Position numbers and translations under genes: made by a program
From: Maridesulfovibrio salexigens DSM 2638
GTDB taxonomy: Bacteria; Desulfobacterota; Desulfovibrionia; Desulfovibrionales; Desulfovibrionaceae
Length of the DNA: 64,000 nucleotides
Direction: 5' to 3'
NCBI RefSeq assembly: GCF_000023445.1
Contig: NC_012881.1
Span: 563,501-627,500 of the forward strand
Shown here: piece after piece, positions 43,740-52,015 of the stretch
Position numbering within the stretch: the first letter of the stretch is position 1
Layout of the letters: every line of letters begins with the position of its first letter
Notes under the pieces: model-generated
What the model saw: the letters and a program-made list of their open reading frames with translations, nothing else
The model's database searches: none
Told to the model about the DNA's origin: nothing

Positions 43740-44351
43740 CTAGGTTATTTTGTTGCAGCCCACAGCGAACAGATAATGAGCCATGGAATGAAATCCGGTG
43801 TGGACCATTTCATCGTTCATGGAAAAAATGAATACGTTTTTAAAGTAGTTTTCCAAAGTTGATTTTAACCTCATCGCATCGAACATATTCACATGACCGC
43901 GCATACTTTCCGGGGATGCGTATGGGGTGCTGGTAATGTTCGGGGTGCCGATGACGCAGACTCCGTTCTCGGTGATGTTGTCGTGTATCGTTTTGAAAAA
44001 GGCATCTTCGTCTGCGCCTTTAGAAATATGCTCGACAACATCAAGGCTGACCACTGCTTCAAATTTGCCTTCATCCATGTTCAGGAAATTTTCATTTTTA
44101 AAACAAACCTTATCACTGGCAAAATTGTTCCGGGCTGCTTCAATAGCCGGGGTGTCGAGGTCCATACCGAGATACTGTTTCGTTCCGCCGTGCAGCATAG
44201 CAGCGCCAATTCCCTCGCTACAGCCCAGTTCGAGAATGCTCCCGCAGTCTGCTGTCATCTGGGCGGCAAAGGAGTAACGGGCCAGCACGAATGCCAGTCG
44301 CTTAGGGTCCTTCTTCAGGTTGTGGGCCATGTGTGGTGATAGTCTGATCAT
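43740..44351 (-). CDS. Class I SAM-dependent methyltransferase
   Basis: 203 residues. Motif I is ILELGCSEGIGAAML near residue 40, followed by LGMDLDTPAIE and VVSLDVVEHI. It follows an intergenic palindrome that separates it from the transketolase genes. Same operon direction as its neighbours. The acceptor may be a sugar in the glycan being built; not determined. Confidence 0.88.
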   Translation of the reverse strand: MIRLSPHMAHNLKKDPKRLAFVLARYSFAAQMTADCGSILELGCSEGIGAAMLHGGTKQYLGMDLDTPAIEAARNNFASDKVCFKNENFLNMDEGKFEAVVSLDVVEHISKGADEDAFFKTIHDNITENGVCVIGTPNITSTPYASPESMRGHVNMFDAMRLKSTLENYFKNVFIFSMNDEMVHTGFHSMAHYLFAVGCNKIT

Positions 44352-44371
44352 TTAATTTTGCCCCCGGCGGC

Positions 44372-44397
44372 TTAAACCCTTTTGCAAAAGGGTTTAA
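44372..44397. repeat. 26-bp perfect palindrome between transketolase and methyltransferase genes
   Basis: TTAAACCCTTTTG followed directly by its exact complement, centred at 44384/44385. It lies in the 95-bp gap after the transketolase C-subunit stop. It may form a hairpin with a minimal loop, as in REP-type elements. The flanks are rich in GGC and CCC blocks. No other copy was noticed in the window. Confidence 0.6.
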
Positions 44398-44446
44398 AAA
44401 TCCCAAAACCTTTTATTATGGCTTCGCCGCTATGTCCGGCTGGTTT

Positions 44447-45367
44447 TTAAGTTAGCAGTTTGCGGGCTTCGTTAACGATATTCTCGGCAGTCAGCCCGTT
44501 GTGCGCGAAGTGCTGGAGTTGTGAGCCGTAGTTTTCGCTGAATGAGTCCGGCAATCCTATCCGTTTCATGCGCAGAGGATTGGGCAGGCAGGCTTCAGCG
44601 AGGATTTCTGCTATTGCGCTGCCGAGACCGCCGAGCGTGGTGTTTTCTTCCACAGTGATGACCGCCCGTGTTTTCCGTGCCCGTGAAATAATTGCTTCGG
44701 TGTCCAGCGGTTTGATAGTCGGAAGGTGTAGGATTGAGGCTTCGATTCCAGCCTTCTCCAGCAGTTCTCCGGCCTGTTTCATAATGCCCAGCATTACTCC
44801 GCAACCGATAAGCAGCATGTCCCCGCCTTCGCGGTAGGGATAGGCTTTACCTATTTTGAAAGAATCCTCTTCGGTGACAATGGGGTCGTAACCCTTAGCC
44901 AGCCGGATAAAGATAGGTCCTTGGTGATTCAAGGTGTGCGGCATGAGACGGTCCATTTCTTCAGCGTCCGCCGGGGAAAGTACTGTCAGGTTGGGCATAA
45001 CCCGCAGGATGGAAATATCTTCAGTGGCCCAGTGGGTGGTGCCGAGCGGGGCATAGACCAGTCCTCCGCCGTTGCCGATAAAGCGCACATTCAAATTATG
45101 CAGGCAGGCATCAAGCAGCAATTGCTCGTAGCAGCGCCGGGTCAGGAAACTCTGGATGGTGTTGACGTAGACAACTTTGCCCTCATGGGCCATACCGCAA
45201 GCCATGCCCACGGCGTGAGCTTCGGCAATACCTTCCATGAAAAAACGTTCCGGCATCTCCTCTTGGAAATGGGAAAGAGTGCCCGCTCCAAGGTCGGAAC
45301 CCACAAAGACAACCCGTTCATCTTTTTTTGCCAGTTGATATACCTGTTCCAGACAAGCTTTACGCAT
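44447..45367 (-). CDS. Transketolase, C-terminal subunit
   Basis: 306 residues, pyrimidine-binding and C-terminal domains of a split thiamine-diphosphate transketolase. The catalytic glutamate is in EGIAEAHAVG. It overlaps the N-terminal subunit gene by 8 bp, so the two chains are made together. In a sugar cluster such a pair usually feeds or makes unusual ketoses by two-carbon transfer; not the housekeeping enzyme, which is normally one chain (inference from context). Confidence 0.9.
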   Translation of the reverse strand: MRKACLEQVYQLAKKDERVVFVGSDLGAGTLSHFQEEMPERFFMEGIAEAHAVGMACGMAHEGKVVYVNTIQSFLTRRCYEQLLLDACLHNLNVRFIGNGGGLVYAPLGTTHWATEDISILRVMPNLTVLSPADAEEMDRLMPHTLNHQGPIFIRLAKGYDPIVTEEDSFKIGKAYPYREGGDMLLIGCGVMLGIMKQAGELLEKAGIEASILHLPTIKPLDTEAIISRARKTRAVITVEENTTLGGLGSAIAEILAEACLPNPLRMKRIGLPDSFSENYGSQLQHFAHNGLTAENIVNEARKLLT

Positions 45368-46166
45368 GGTAATCCTCGATGCTTTTGATCATCCGGGCAT
45401 GGTCTTCGTCAGACATTTTTGTTTTGTGATGCCAGTTGGGATTGCCCTCGGCAAAAGGGATACCCTTTCCTTTGACCGTATGGCAGATGATGGCCGAAGG
45501 TTTGTCTGCGTCAAAGGGCAGGTCTGCGAAAGCCTGTTCAAGTGCTTCAACGTCATGTCCGTCAACCTCGCGCACTGCAAAGCCGAAAGCTTTCCATTTA
45601 TCGGCAAAAGGTTCCAGTCCGGAAATATCTTCAGTGGGACCATAAGATTGCAGCTTGTTGTAATCCACAATGGCGGTAAGGTTGCCGAGTTTCTGGCGGG
45701 CTGCGCTCGTGGCTGCTTCCCAGACAGATCCTTCACCGCATTCCCCGTCACCGAGCACTGTGAATACACGGCTTTTCGATTTGTCGATTTTAAGCGCGGC
45801 TGCAACTCCCACTGCAAGTGATAATCCGTGCCCAAGGCTTCCGGTGGCGAATTCCACTCCCGGTGTCTTGGTAGTGGGATGTCCTCCCACCAATCCGTCA
45901 AAGGAGCAGAAGCTGAACAGTTCTTCCTCACTTATAAAACCTTTCTCAGCCAGCAGAACATAGAGGGCAAGGCAGCCGTGTCCTTTGCTGAGGATGAAGC
46001 GGTCCCGTTGTGGTGATTGCGGGTCGGTGGGGTCATATTCTAAAACCGAATCATAAAGTACGCGCAACATTTCCACCAAGGACATGGATGGGCCTATATG
46101 ACCGCGTCCGGCATGGTGAAGCACATCCACAATTTTCTTTCTGAGTTGTTTAGAACGCTGGTCCAA
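45360..46166 (-). CDS. Transketolase, N-terminal (thiamine diphosphate-binding) subunit
   Basis: 268 residues. The diphosphate-binding motif is GDGECGEGSVWEA with DYNKLQSYG. The substrate and cofactor histidines are in SKGHGCLALY and GSLGHGLS. It begins with TTG, with GGAG six to seven bases upstream. Partner of the following gene. Together they carry out two-carbon ketol transfer, for example to make a sedoheptulose-phosphate-type intermediate for the heptose-like enzymes in this operon (inference). Confidence 0.9.
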   Translation of the reverse strand: MDQRSKQLRKKIVDVLHHAGRGHIGPSMSLVEMLRVLYDSVLEYDPTDPQSPQRDRFILSKGHGCLALYVLLAEKGFISEEELFSFCSFDGLVGGHPTTKTPGVEFATGSLGHGLSLAVGVAAALKIDKSKSRVFTVLGDGECGEGSVWEAATSAARQKLGNLTAIVDYNKLQSYGPTEDISGLEPFADKWKAFGFAVREVDGHDVEALEQAFADLPFDADKPSAIICHTVKGKGIPFAEGNPNWHHKTKMSDEDHARMIKSIEDYHA

Positions 46167-46182
46167 AATTATCTCCGCTGTA

Positions 46183-47214
46183 TTAATTTCGTAAATTCAG
46201 TACGGTTAGTATCTGTTGATCTTTATTAAGGAAATTTTCGGCCTTATCAAGTTGTTGTGAGCGCAAGGTTTTATGTTCGCCAACCTCTCCACTGGCAAAT
46301 TTCCGCCGTTCAAGGTGGTGGTTAATGAACTCATTAAGCAGAATCATAGACCACTTCAGGCGAAACAGGGGCAGGTAGCTTTTGAAGCGAAGAACGAAAT
46401 TCTCATCGCTTTTAAAAATATTTTTCATGCCCGCGAAGAAAGCTGCCATCTGTTGCGCACTTAAATCCATAGCCGGATGAAGCAGGAAATCCGAGGTTGC
46501 TTTAACCGGATCATCCCAGCCGAAATATTCAAAATCTACAAAGGCGAGTCCTTTTTCAGTGCGTAACGCATTGTGAAAACCAAAGTCGGACGGGCTGAGC
46601 GTTCTATTTCGCTGGGCGAGCGGAGCGGTCCACAATTCAGCTGGGAAATGTTGTTTTGCATTGCCGCTGCATTCTTCAAGTGCTGGCCGAAATTTGTTTT
46701 CAAGGAAAGAATGCATGCTTTGGTAGACTTCGTCTTTTGCGGGGAGGGCTTGTAGCTTTTTAAGTCTTTGTCTGATGCTTTCCACCAGTTCAGCAGGTGA
46801 GAAACAAGCTTCGGCAGCGCGGGGCAATTCTATCGCGGCTGGAAGTCTGGAAATGTCTTTAAGCTTGGCTAGAAATGATACGACTTCGTCAATGTCTTTA
46901 ACCGTAGTCTCTTTGACAGGATTTCCCGAGATGAAAGAATAAATTGCCCCTTGAACGGATTCATCAAATTTCAGCGGGCGAGGAATATTAGTTATTCCTG
47001 ATCCGGTCATGAAATTCAGAGCGGTCCATTCCTGTTTAAGTCTGCTGCGACCATCTGCAGTAGGCTGGAGGTAGAACTTAGCCAGCAGGCACCTGCCGGA
47101 CTTACAATCAACGCGGTAAACCCTGCTGTTACGTCCGGCGCGGATGTGTTCCGCTTTAAGCGGAGTCTCATCAGTCAGACGTTGGATAAGTTTTTTGGGA
47201 TCAGAATTTTCCAT
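46183..47214 (-). CDS. Aminoglycoside/choline-kinase-like phosphotransferase
   Basis: 343 residues of the APH/choline-kinase fold. The catalytic loop reads SPSDFGFHNAL (D as base, N as metal ligand) and the following metal site is FVDFEYFGWDDP. An N-terminal nucleotide-binding segment has a lysine in LLAKFYL. It probably phosphorylates a small sugar or alcohol. It lies between a HAD phosphatase gene and the transketolase genes, fitting a sugar kinase/phosphatase set. Substrate unknown; antibiotic resistance is not implied. Confidence 0.85.
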   Translation of the reverse strand: MENSDPKKLIQRLTDETPLKAEHIRAGRNSRVYRVDCKSGRCLLAKFYLQPTADGRSRLKQEWTALNFMTGSGITNIPRPLKFDESVQGAIYSFISGNPVKETTVKDIDEVVSFLAKLKDISRLPAAIELPRAAEACFSPAELVESIRQRLKKLQALPAKDEVYQSMHSFLENKFRPALEECSGNAKQHFPAELWTAPLAQRNRTLSPSDFGFHNALRTEKGLAFVDFEYFGWDDPVKATSDFLLHPAMDLSAQQMAAFFAGMKNIFKSDENFVLRFKSYLPLFRLKWSMILLNEFINHHLERRKFASGEVGEHKTLRSQQLDKAENFLNKDQQILTVLNLRN

Positions 47215-47217
47215 TCT

Positions 47218-47826
47218 CTATCCCTTAAATACGAAATCGCTGATCTGGGCAAAATCCGGCAGTACGATCACGCCGGAAATATCGAGGTTTTGTTCTGAAG
47301 AGAGAAGTATCTTAGCGGTCTGCTGTGGGAAATCCGGCTCGAGATAGAGTTCTTTGAGATCGTCAATAAAGAGGAAACATTGCAATCTATTAATGGTCGC
47401 GATTTTATCTGCTCGCGTAGGCAGGAAGAAAACATCATCCGCAGTCAGTCCTAAACCGGACTCGGAGAAAAAATTATGCTGACGCAGGAATTCTATTGCC
47501 GCCGCGCGCAGATCAACTTTGCTTTCTCCGTAATTTGGGTAACGGGTTTTGTGGCTGATAATCTGGAATTTGATTTCGCGTTCCTTTAGTCCTTCCAGAA
47601 AATTCCAGACTCCGGGCATCAATTCCGCGCGACTCATGTGAGTCCCGTAAATGGCTATCTGCAATTTCTGCCATTCAATATCACCATACGCTGAACGGAC
47701 TTTATCACGAATAACTCTTTTTATTCTGGGAGTATCCTTTGGAATAAAACCACGTTCCACGGCAATTCCATACAAGGAATTGTCATAGCGGATAATGGTA
47801 TTATCAAGGTCGATTCCAATTAGCAT
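47218..47826 (-). CDS. HAD-family phosphatase/hydrolase
   Basis: 202 residues. The nucleophile motif is IDLDNTI at residues 4-10, motif II is SHKT near 94, and the acidic motif is FIDDLK near 152. The cap is short. It probably removes phosphate from a sugar intermediate, as the KDO-8-phosphate or heptose bisphosphate phosphatases do. It lies 4 bp before the kinase gene in transcription order. Confidence 0.85.
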   Translation of the reverse strand: MLIGIDLDNTIIRYDNSLYGIAVERGFIPKDTPRIKRVIRDKVRSAYGDIEWQKLQIAIYGTHMSRAELMPGVWNFLEGLKEREIKFQIISHKTRYPNYGESKVDLRAAAIEFLRQHNFFSESGLGLTADDVFFLPTRADKIATINRLQCFLFIDDLKELYLEPDFPQQTAKILLSSEQNLDISGVIVLPDFAQISDFVFKG

Positions 47827-47871
47827 AAGTAATTTCCAACTGGGGATTACAAAAGCGCGAAGCGCATCAAC

Positions 47872-48942
47872 TTAAATAAAATTTACATGAGCACCGGGAT
47901 TTTTTAGTTCCCAGAGATAAGCGTTAATCTTGTCCATACGGCAGTTAACGCGGCAGGATGACGGATCAAGCTGAGAATTACACCACTTGAGTGAGTTCAT
48001 GCGTTTTTCTCCGGCCCAAAGCTCTTCAAAACTCTGTTCGGCAAGATTTCCATAATGAAAACGTTCATCGCCGATGTAGATTCCGCAGCCCCAGATATTC
48101 ATATCCACGTCCATGTATGACCAGAAAGGCAGAGCGTGACAACGTTCATATCCACGCTCCTGATCCTGCAAACGGTCCATGGTTTTTTCGCGGAAAATGA
48201 CATTGAAAGAATCTGTGGAAATTTTGCGCAACTCCCGTCCTAATTCTTTGAATTCATCGTAGGTGAGACCATCAAATTCCTTAGTAATCCCCTGCGGATG
48301 CTGGGAATAAGGTTTGATCACCATGTAATCCAGTCCCATTTCGCGGCAGCGTAGGGCTATTGCTTTCATCTCGTGCGCATTTTCCGGCAAGAGCAGGCTT
48401 TGCAATCCGAGGGTGCAGTTTGAACTAAGCTCTCTGCGCATGGCAACGGCATCATCTAGATTCTGCATGACTCTTTGGAAATCGCCTTTAGGTCCACGTT
48501 GCACAGAGTCGTATGAACCGGGGCTTATTCCATTGCAGCTGACTTTGATCCATGAAATCCGGTCAAGGATGGGACGCAATTTTTCGGGGTTCATGAGCGT
48601 GCCGTTAGTAGTTATGCCCACATCAATTCCAGCATCAAGGGTGGCGGTACATATTTCAGCGAAATTACAATTCATGAACGGTTCGCCTTCGCCGGAAAAC
48701 ATGATGCTTTTTACTCCGGTTGCAGCGATGCCGGGGATGCGCTGGCGGTAAATTTCAAGGTCCAGATACTTGGGTACGTAATTCATGAAATCGTATCCGC
48801 AGAAGCGGCAGCGGTGGTTACAGGCCACGCTGGGACTGACCTCCATGAAAATCGGGCCGATGTTCTCGCCAGCAAGCCATTTGGCAACACGGTTTGGGTG
48901 CAGATGCAGCTTATGGGAATCTATGCGTAAATTATCACTCAT
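47872..48942 (-). CDS. Radical SAM protein with C-terminal cysteine domain
   Basis: Cluster motif CX3CX2C at C41, C45 and C48 from the chosen start (ACNHRCRFC), then FSGEGEP. The C-terminal region supplies further cysteines (ERCHAL, WGCGIY, KWCNSQ, SSCRVNC), of SPASM type. The ATG at 48942 has TAAGG upstream and leaves an 8-bp gap to the SIS gene. An upstream start at 49044 would overlap the SIS gene by about 95 bp with no family match and is rejected. Substrate unknown. Confidence 0.87.
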   Translation of the reverse strand: MSDNLRIDSHKLHLHPNRVAKWLAGENIGPIFMEVSPSVACNHRCRFCGYDFMNYVPKYLDLEIYRQRIPGIAATGVKSIMFSGEGEPFMNCNFAEICTATLDAGIDVGITTNGTLMNPEKLRPILDRISWIKVSCNGISPGSYDSVQRGPKGDFQRVMQNLDDAVAMRRELSSNCTLGLQSLLLPENAHEMKAIALRCREMGLDYMVIKPYSQHPQGITKEFDGLTYDEFKELGRELRKISTDSFNVIFREKTMDRLQDQERGYERCHALPFWSYMDVDMNIWGCGIYIGDERFHYGNLAEQSFEELWAGEKRMNSLKWCNSQLDPSSCRVNCRMDKINAYLWELKNPGAHVNFI

Positions 48943-48950
48943 GAAAAACC

Positions 48951-49517
48951 TTACGGGGCAGGAATGGAAACTGAATCCATCCAATAATGGAGAATGCAGG
49001 AATGCCCGGTTTCTGCCATGCCGTAGGTCTCGGCAGGCAGCCAAAAATTTATATCGCCTATGGAGCGTAGGCTGTTCTCCGCAGACATGGCACTGAGGGT
49101 AACTACCGATGCTCCGGTTTGAGCAGCAAAGTTACAGGCCTTGAGCACATTGGGCGAGTTGCCGGAACTGCTGATTGCCACCAGCATGTCATCCGGAGTC
49201 AGCCTGCGCTTCAGCGGTTCCACAAAGACCTGATCATATGAAATATCGTTGGCAAGGGCGGTAATAAGTGCCAGATCGGTAAAAACCTGCGTGTGCACAT
49301 GGGCATTTTTTGCAAGGTCAGCGGAAAAATGACTGGCCATGGATGCGCTGGCCCCGTTGCCGATGAGATAGATAATCTTACCCTGCTGACGCAGTCTTTC
49401 GGTCATCTCCTTCCAGACGGAGAAAGCTTCATCGCAACCGTCTTTACAGCAATCGATTCCGCTTACTTCTATGGAACTAAGGCAGTTCTGTAATTTTTCC
49501 GTGTGTTTATTCCACAA
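48951..49517 (-). CDS. SIS-domain phosphosugar isomerase, GmhA-like
   Basis: 188 residues. The SIS phosphosugar-binding block is LIGNGASASMASHFSADLAKN, and SSSGNSPNV is the second serine loop. This is the size and shape of sedoheptulose-7-phosphate isomerase. It begins with TTG, with GGAAAG upstream. Next to a reversed-order heptose-type kinase/nucleotidyltransferase gene, this points to an NDP-heptose-like sugar. The exact substrate is not certain. Confidence 0.87.
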   Translation of the reverse strand: MWNKHTEKLQNCLSSIEVSGIDCCKDGCDEAFSVWKEMTERLRQQGKIIYLIGNGASASMASHFSADLAKNAHVHTQVFTDLALITALANDISYDQVFVEPLKRRLTPDDMLVAISSSGNSPNVLKACNFAAQTGASVVTLSAMSAENSLRSIGDINFWLPAETYGMAETGHSCILHYWMDSVSIPAP

Positions 49518-49533
49518 AGCTTCTTTCCGGTGC

Positions 49534-50484
49534 TTAAAGTTTTATGGCAGCAGTATAGAGCTGGGGGATGGTCTGGTCATGAAATCCCCGGACATAATAA
49601 CTCTTACCCCCGTCAGCTACAGTACGTACCAGCATGGTTTTCCAAGGTCTGAAATAGTACTGGGCATCGCTTTTGGGAGCTTCGCTGCCAACCTGTTCGG
49701 GTAGGTCATGCAAATCACATACTAATGTTGTGAAGTTACGGATAGGTCTTGGCGCGGCATTGCGAACCATTGCCAGAGCCTTGAGGTAAATCTCCGGTGC
49801 CATAATGGCACTGCCGAAATTCATGACTACCCCGTTTTCAAGTTGTTCAAGCTGCGCGGCAAAAATCAGAAAATCTCGATAGCTGGCCTCACCTATGGCT
49901 GCCCCGTCACAATTCGGATGCTCGTGGATGATGTCGTAGCCGATTCCGGCATGCACAGTTACAGGGATTCCCAATTCGTAAGCTTTGGCAAAAAGGCTGA
50001 TATCAGCGTGAGGCAGTTTGTTTTCACAGATGTATTTGCCAACAGCTTCACCGAATCCAAGCCCCTGCGTGTTACCTTTAGAAACTATCTCATTGAGCTG
50101 TCCGGTCTCCTGCCAGAGGCCGAATTGACCGTTGGAAATGTAGGTTGCAACGCATTCCGTGGTCTGCCCAAGGAGGGCGAATTCAAAATCGTGGATGGCG
50201 CATGCTCCGTTGACCGCAATGCAGCTGATCAGCTCTTTTTCCATTAGTTTGAAAAGGTAACGTTGAACACCGGAGCGAATCACATGTGCCCCGATCATAA
50301 GCACGCGGGCACTGTTTTTATCCCGCGCTATGGTTAATTCTTTGGCTATATCTTCAAGAGACGGGTGAAATTTGGAACAGGGCTGAACCGTTTTAATAAT
50401 CCCTGTATCAATCAGGCTTTTGCGTTTTTCTAGAGGAAGAACGGTCAACCTACTGCGGTCGAATTGATTGTATTTGCTGCTCAT
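49534..50484 (-). CDS. Deoxyhypusine-synthase-like protein
   Basis: 316 residues, recognised by the block GAHVIRSGVQRYLFKLM with NGACAIHDFEFAL and by HAGIGYDIIHEHP, which resemble the NAD-binding fold of deoxyhypusine synthase. A possible catalytic lysine lies in RPWKTMLVRT or DGGKSYYVRG. Bacteria lack the eIF5A target, and bacterial relatives act in polyamine chemistry or are unassigned. Here it lies in a heptose/nonulosonate-like operon, one base from the kinase/nucleotidyltransferase gene. Its job here is unknown. Confidence 0.78.
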   Translation of the reverse strand: MSSKYNQFDRSRLTVLPLEKRKSLIDTGIIKTVQPCSKFHPSLEDIAKELTIARDKNSARVLMIGAHVIRSGVQRYLFKLMEKELISCIAVNGACAIHDFEFALLGQTTECVATYISNGQFGLWQETGQLNEIVSKGNTQGLGFGEAVGKYICENKLPHADISLFAKAYELGIPVTVHAGIGYDIIHEHPNCDGAAIGEASYRDFLIFAAQLEQLENGVVMNFGSAIMAPEIYLKALAMVRNAAPRPIRNFTTLVCDLHDLPEQVGSEAPKSDAQYYFRPWKTMLVRTVADGGKSYYVRGFHDQTIPQLYTAAIKL

Positions 50485-50485
50485 T

Positions 50486-52015
50486 TTATTTCATGGTTGC
50501 GGTTATGTATTTACGCATGGATTGCTTATCTATGGCCCGGTCATTTCCCATGATCTGCACTGCCAGTGATCCGGCAATATTTCCGAGAAAACCGACTAGT
50601 TCCTCATGTAATCCCATACAGGCGGACATTGCTGCAATGGAAAACAAAGCGTCTCCGGCTCCGACACGATCCACAACATTGGACAGGAAGGAGGGGATGC
50701 GTACAAATTCACTTGTCGGATTGTAAAGCGAACAGCCTCTGCTGCCTTGGGTCACCAGACACATTTGGGTTTTCAGGCGGTATCCGGTTTCAATGAGCAG
50801 GGGCCGCAGTTCGTTGATCTGGTCGCGCGTTTCCAATCGCAGCTCGTGTTCAGCAAGTGAGAAAAAGTCCATCTGCGAATATTTGCCTATGGTGTTGAAT
50901 CCACGGTTTCCGGCATTGGCCTGCGTATTTACCGCAAGATAGGGAGCTTTTTTTACCAGCATGTCCACAACAGCGGGACTGATCAGGCCGTGCCCGAAGT
51001 CCGCAGCCAGCACGAGATCGTATTCGGAAATGATCTTGTCCAATTCAGAGCAGATTTCCTGTTCCACATGCTCCGGTAGCGGACTGTCGTCCATGACGTA
51101 TATTTCCATGACTTTGTTCAGGGAATAGCTGTCAATGAACCTGCGTTTAAGAGTGGTTGGACCTTTGGGGCGAGTAAAAAAATGGGGCCTAACTTTTGAG
51201 TCCAGCTTTTTACGGATGAAATCTTCGTAGCGTTCGTTCTCACCGAGTATGGTCAAAAGGGTCACTTTCCCGGCAAAGTTGGCAACGTGATTGGCTACAG
51301 CCAGCGCGCCCCCGGCATAGAGTTCGCGGGACTGGTATTTAAGGGCAAGGATGGGGTCCTTGGATGATTTACCCAGTGTGGAGGCGATTTGGTATTCATC
51401 AAGGATGGTGTCCCCGATGATGAGTACCTTGAGATTCTGCATGCGTTCAAGATGATCTAGGACTTCGTCCAACTGGTAGCGCTTGCGGAACATTTTCAGA
51501 TATTCGTCCAATTCTTCGCTGTTGCGGTTAAGGTAGCGGTTGATCAGGTTGGATGAGCTGTAGACGATGTCTGAGGTGAAGATCAATTCTGCCCCGATCT
51601 CGCGGACTACGTCAGCTTCCTTACCTATCTTGCCCAGCGGATCGTTATCGATGTCCTTGAATTCATCCCCCTTGGCATAAACGTGCGGGCGGATGGCACG
51701 CAAGGTCTCTTCGGCAGTAGGCCATTCATTGATGGCCACGTAATCAGTCTCACCAAGTGAGGCCAATGCTTCAGCACGCAGGATTTCGGTGAATGCAGGA
51801 CGATCCGGGCCTTTGTCTACATAATGGTCAGGGGTTAGGGTGACTATTAAGACATCCCCATGGCTTTTGGCCTGATTGAAATAACGGATGTGTCCGATGT
51901 GTAGCAAATCGAAAACTCCGTGGCAGAGCACTATCCGTTTGCCGTTTTCGCGCAGTTTCTTCGCGATTCTAGCAAGTTCTGAAATATTTTTTATTTTACT
52001 GTCTGCATTGACCAT
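50486..52015 (-). CDS. HldE-like bifunctional nucleotidyltransferase/PfkB kinase, reversed domain order
   Basis: 509 residues. Residues about 25-165 are a cytidylyltransferase-like nucleotidyltransferase (HGVFDLLHIGH with the HxGH-type motif). From about residue 190 a PfkB carbohydrate kinase follows, ending with VDRVGAGDALFS. In the classical HldE the kinase comes first, so this is a circularly swapped fusion. It would phosphorylate a heptose-phosphate-like sugar and activate it with a nucleotide. The SIS isomerase and a phosphatase are in the same operon. Confidence 0.88.
   Translation of the reverse strand: MVNADSKIKNISELARIAKKLRENGKRIVLCHGVFDLLHIGHIRYFNQAKSHGDVLIVTLTPDHYVDKGPDRPAFTEILRAEALASLGETDYVAINEWPTAEETLRAIRPHVYAKGDEFKDIDNDPLGKIGKEADVVREIGAELIFTSDIVYSSSNLINRYLNRNSEELDEYLKMFRKRYQLDEVLDHLERMQNLKVLIIGDTILDEYQIASTLGKSSKDPILALKYQSRELYAGGALAVANHVANFAGKVTLLTILGENERYEDFIRKKLDSKVRPHFFTRPKGPTTLKRRFIDSYSLNKVMEIYVMDDSPLPEHVEQEICSELDKIISEYDLVLAADFGHGLISPAVVDMLVKKAPYLAVNTQANAGNRGFNTIGKYSQMDFFSLAEHELRLETRDQINELRPLLIETGYRLKTQMCLVTQGSRGCSLYNPTSEFVRIPSFLSNVVDRVGAGDALFSIAAMSACMGLHEELVGFLGNIAGSLAVQIMGNDRAIDKQSMRKYITATMK

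Noticed and set aside
46183-47214. An antibiotic resistance phosphotransferase
   Set aside because: The fold is shared with many sugar and choline kinases, and its place in a sugar operon argues for a metabolic role.
48943-49044. A longer radical SAM protein starting inside the SIS gene
   Set aside because: The later ATG has a ribosome site; the extension only mirrors the SIS gene in another frame.
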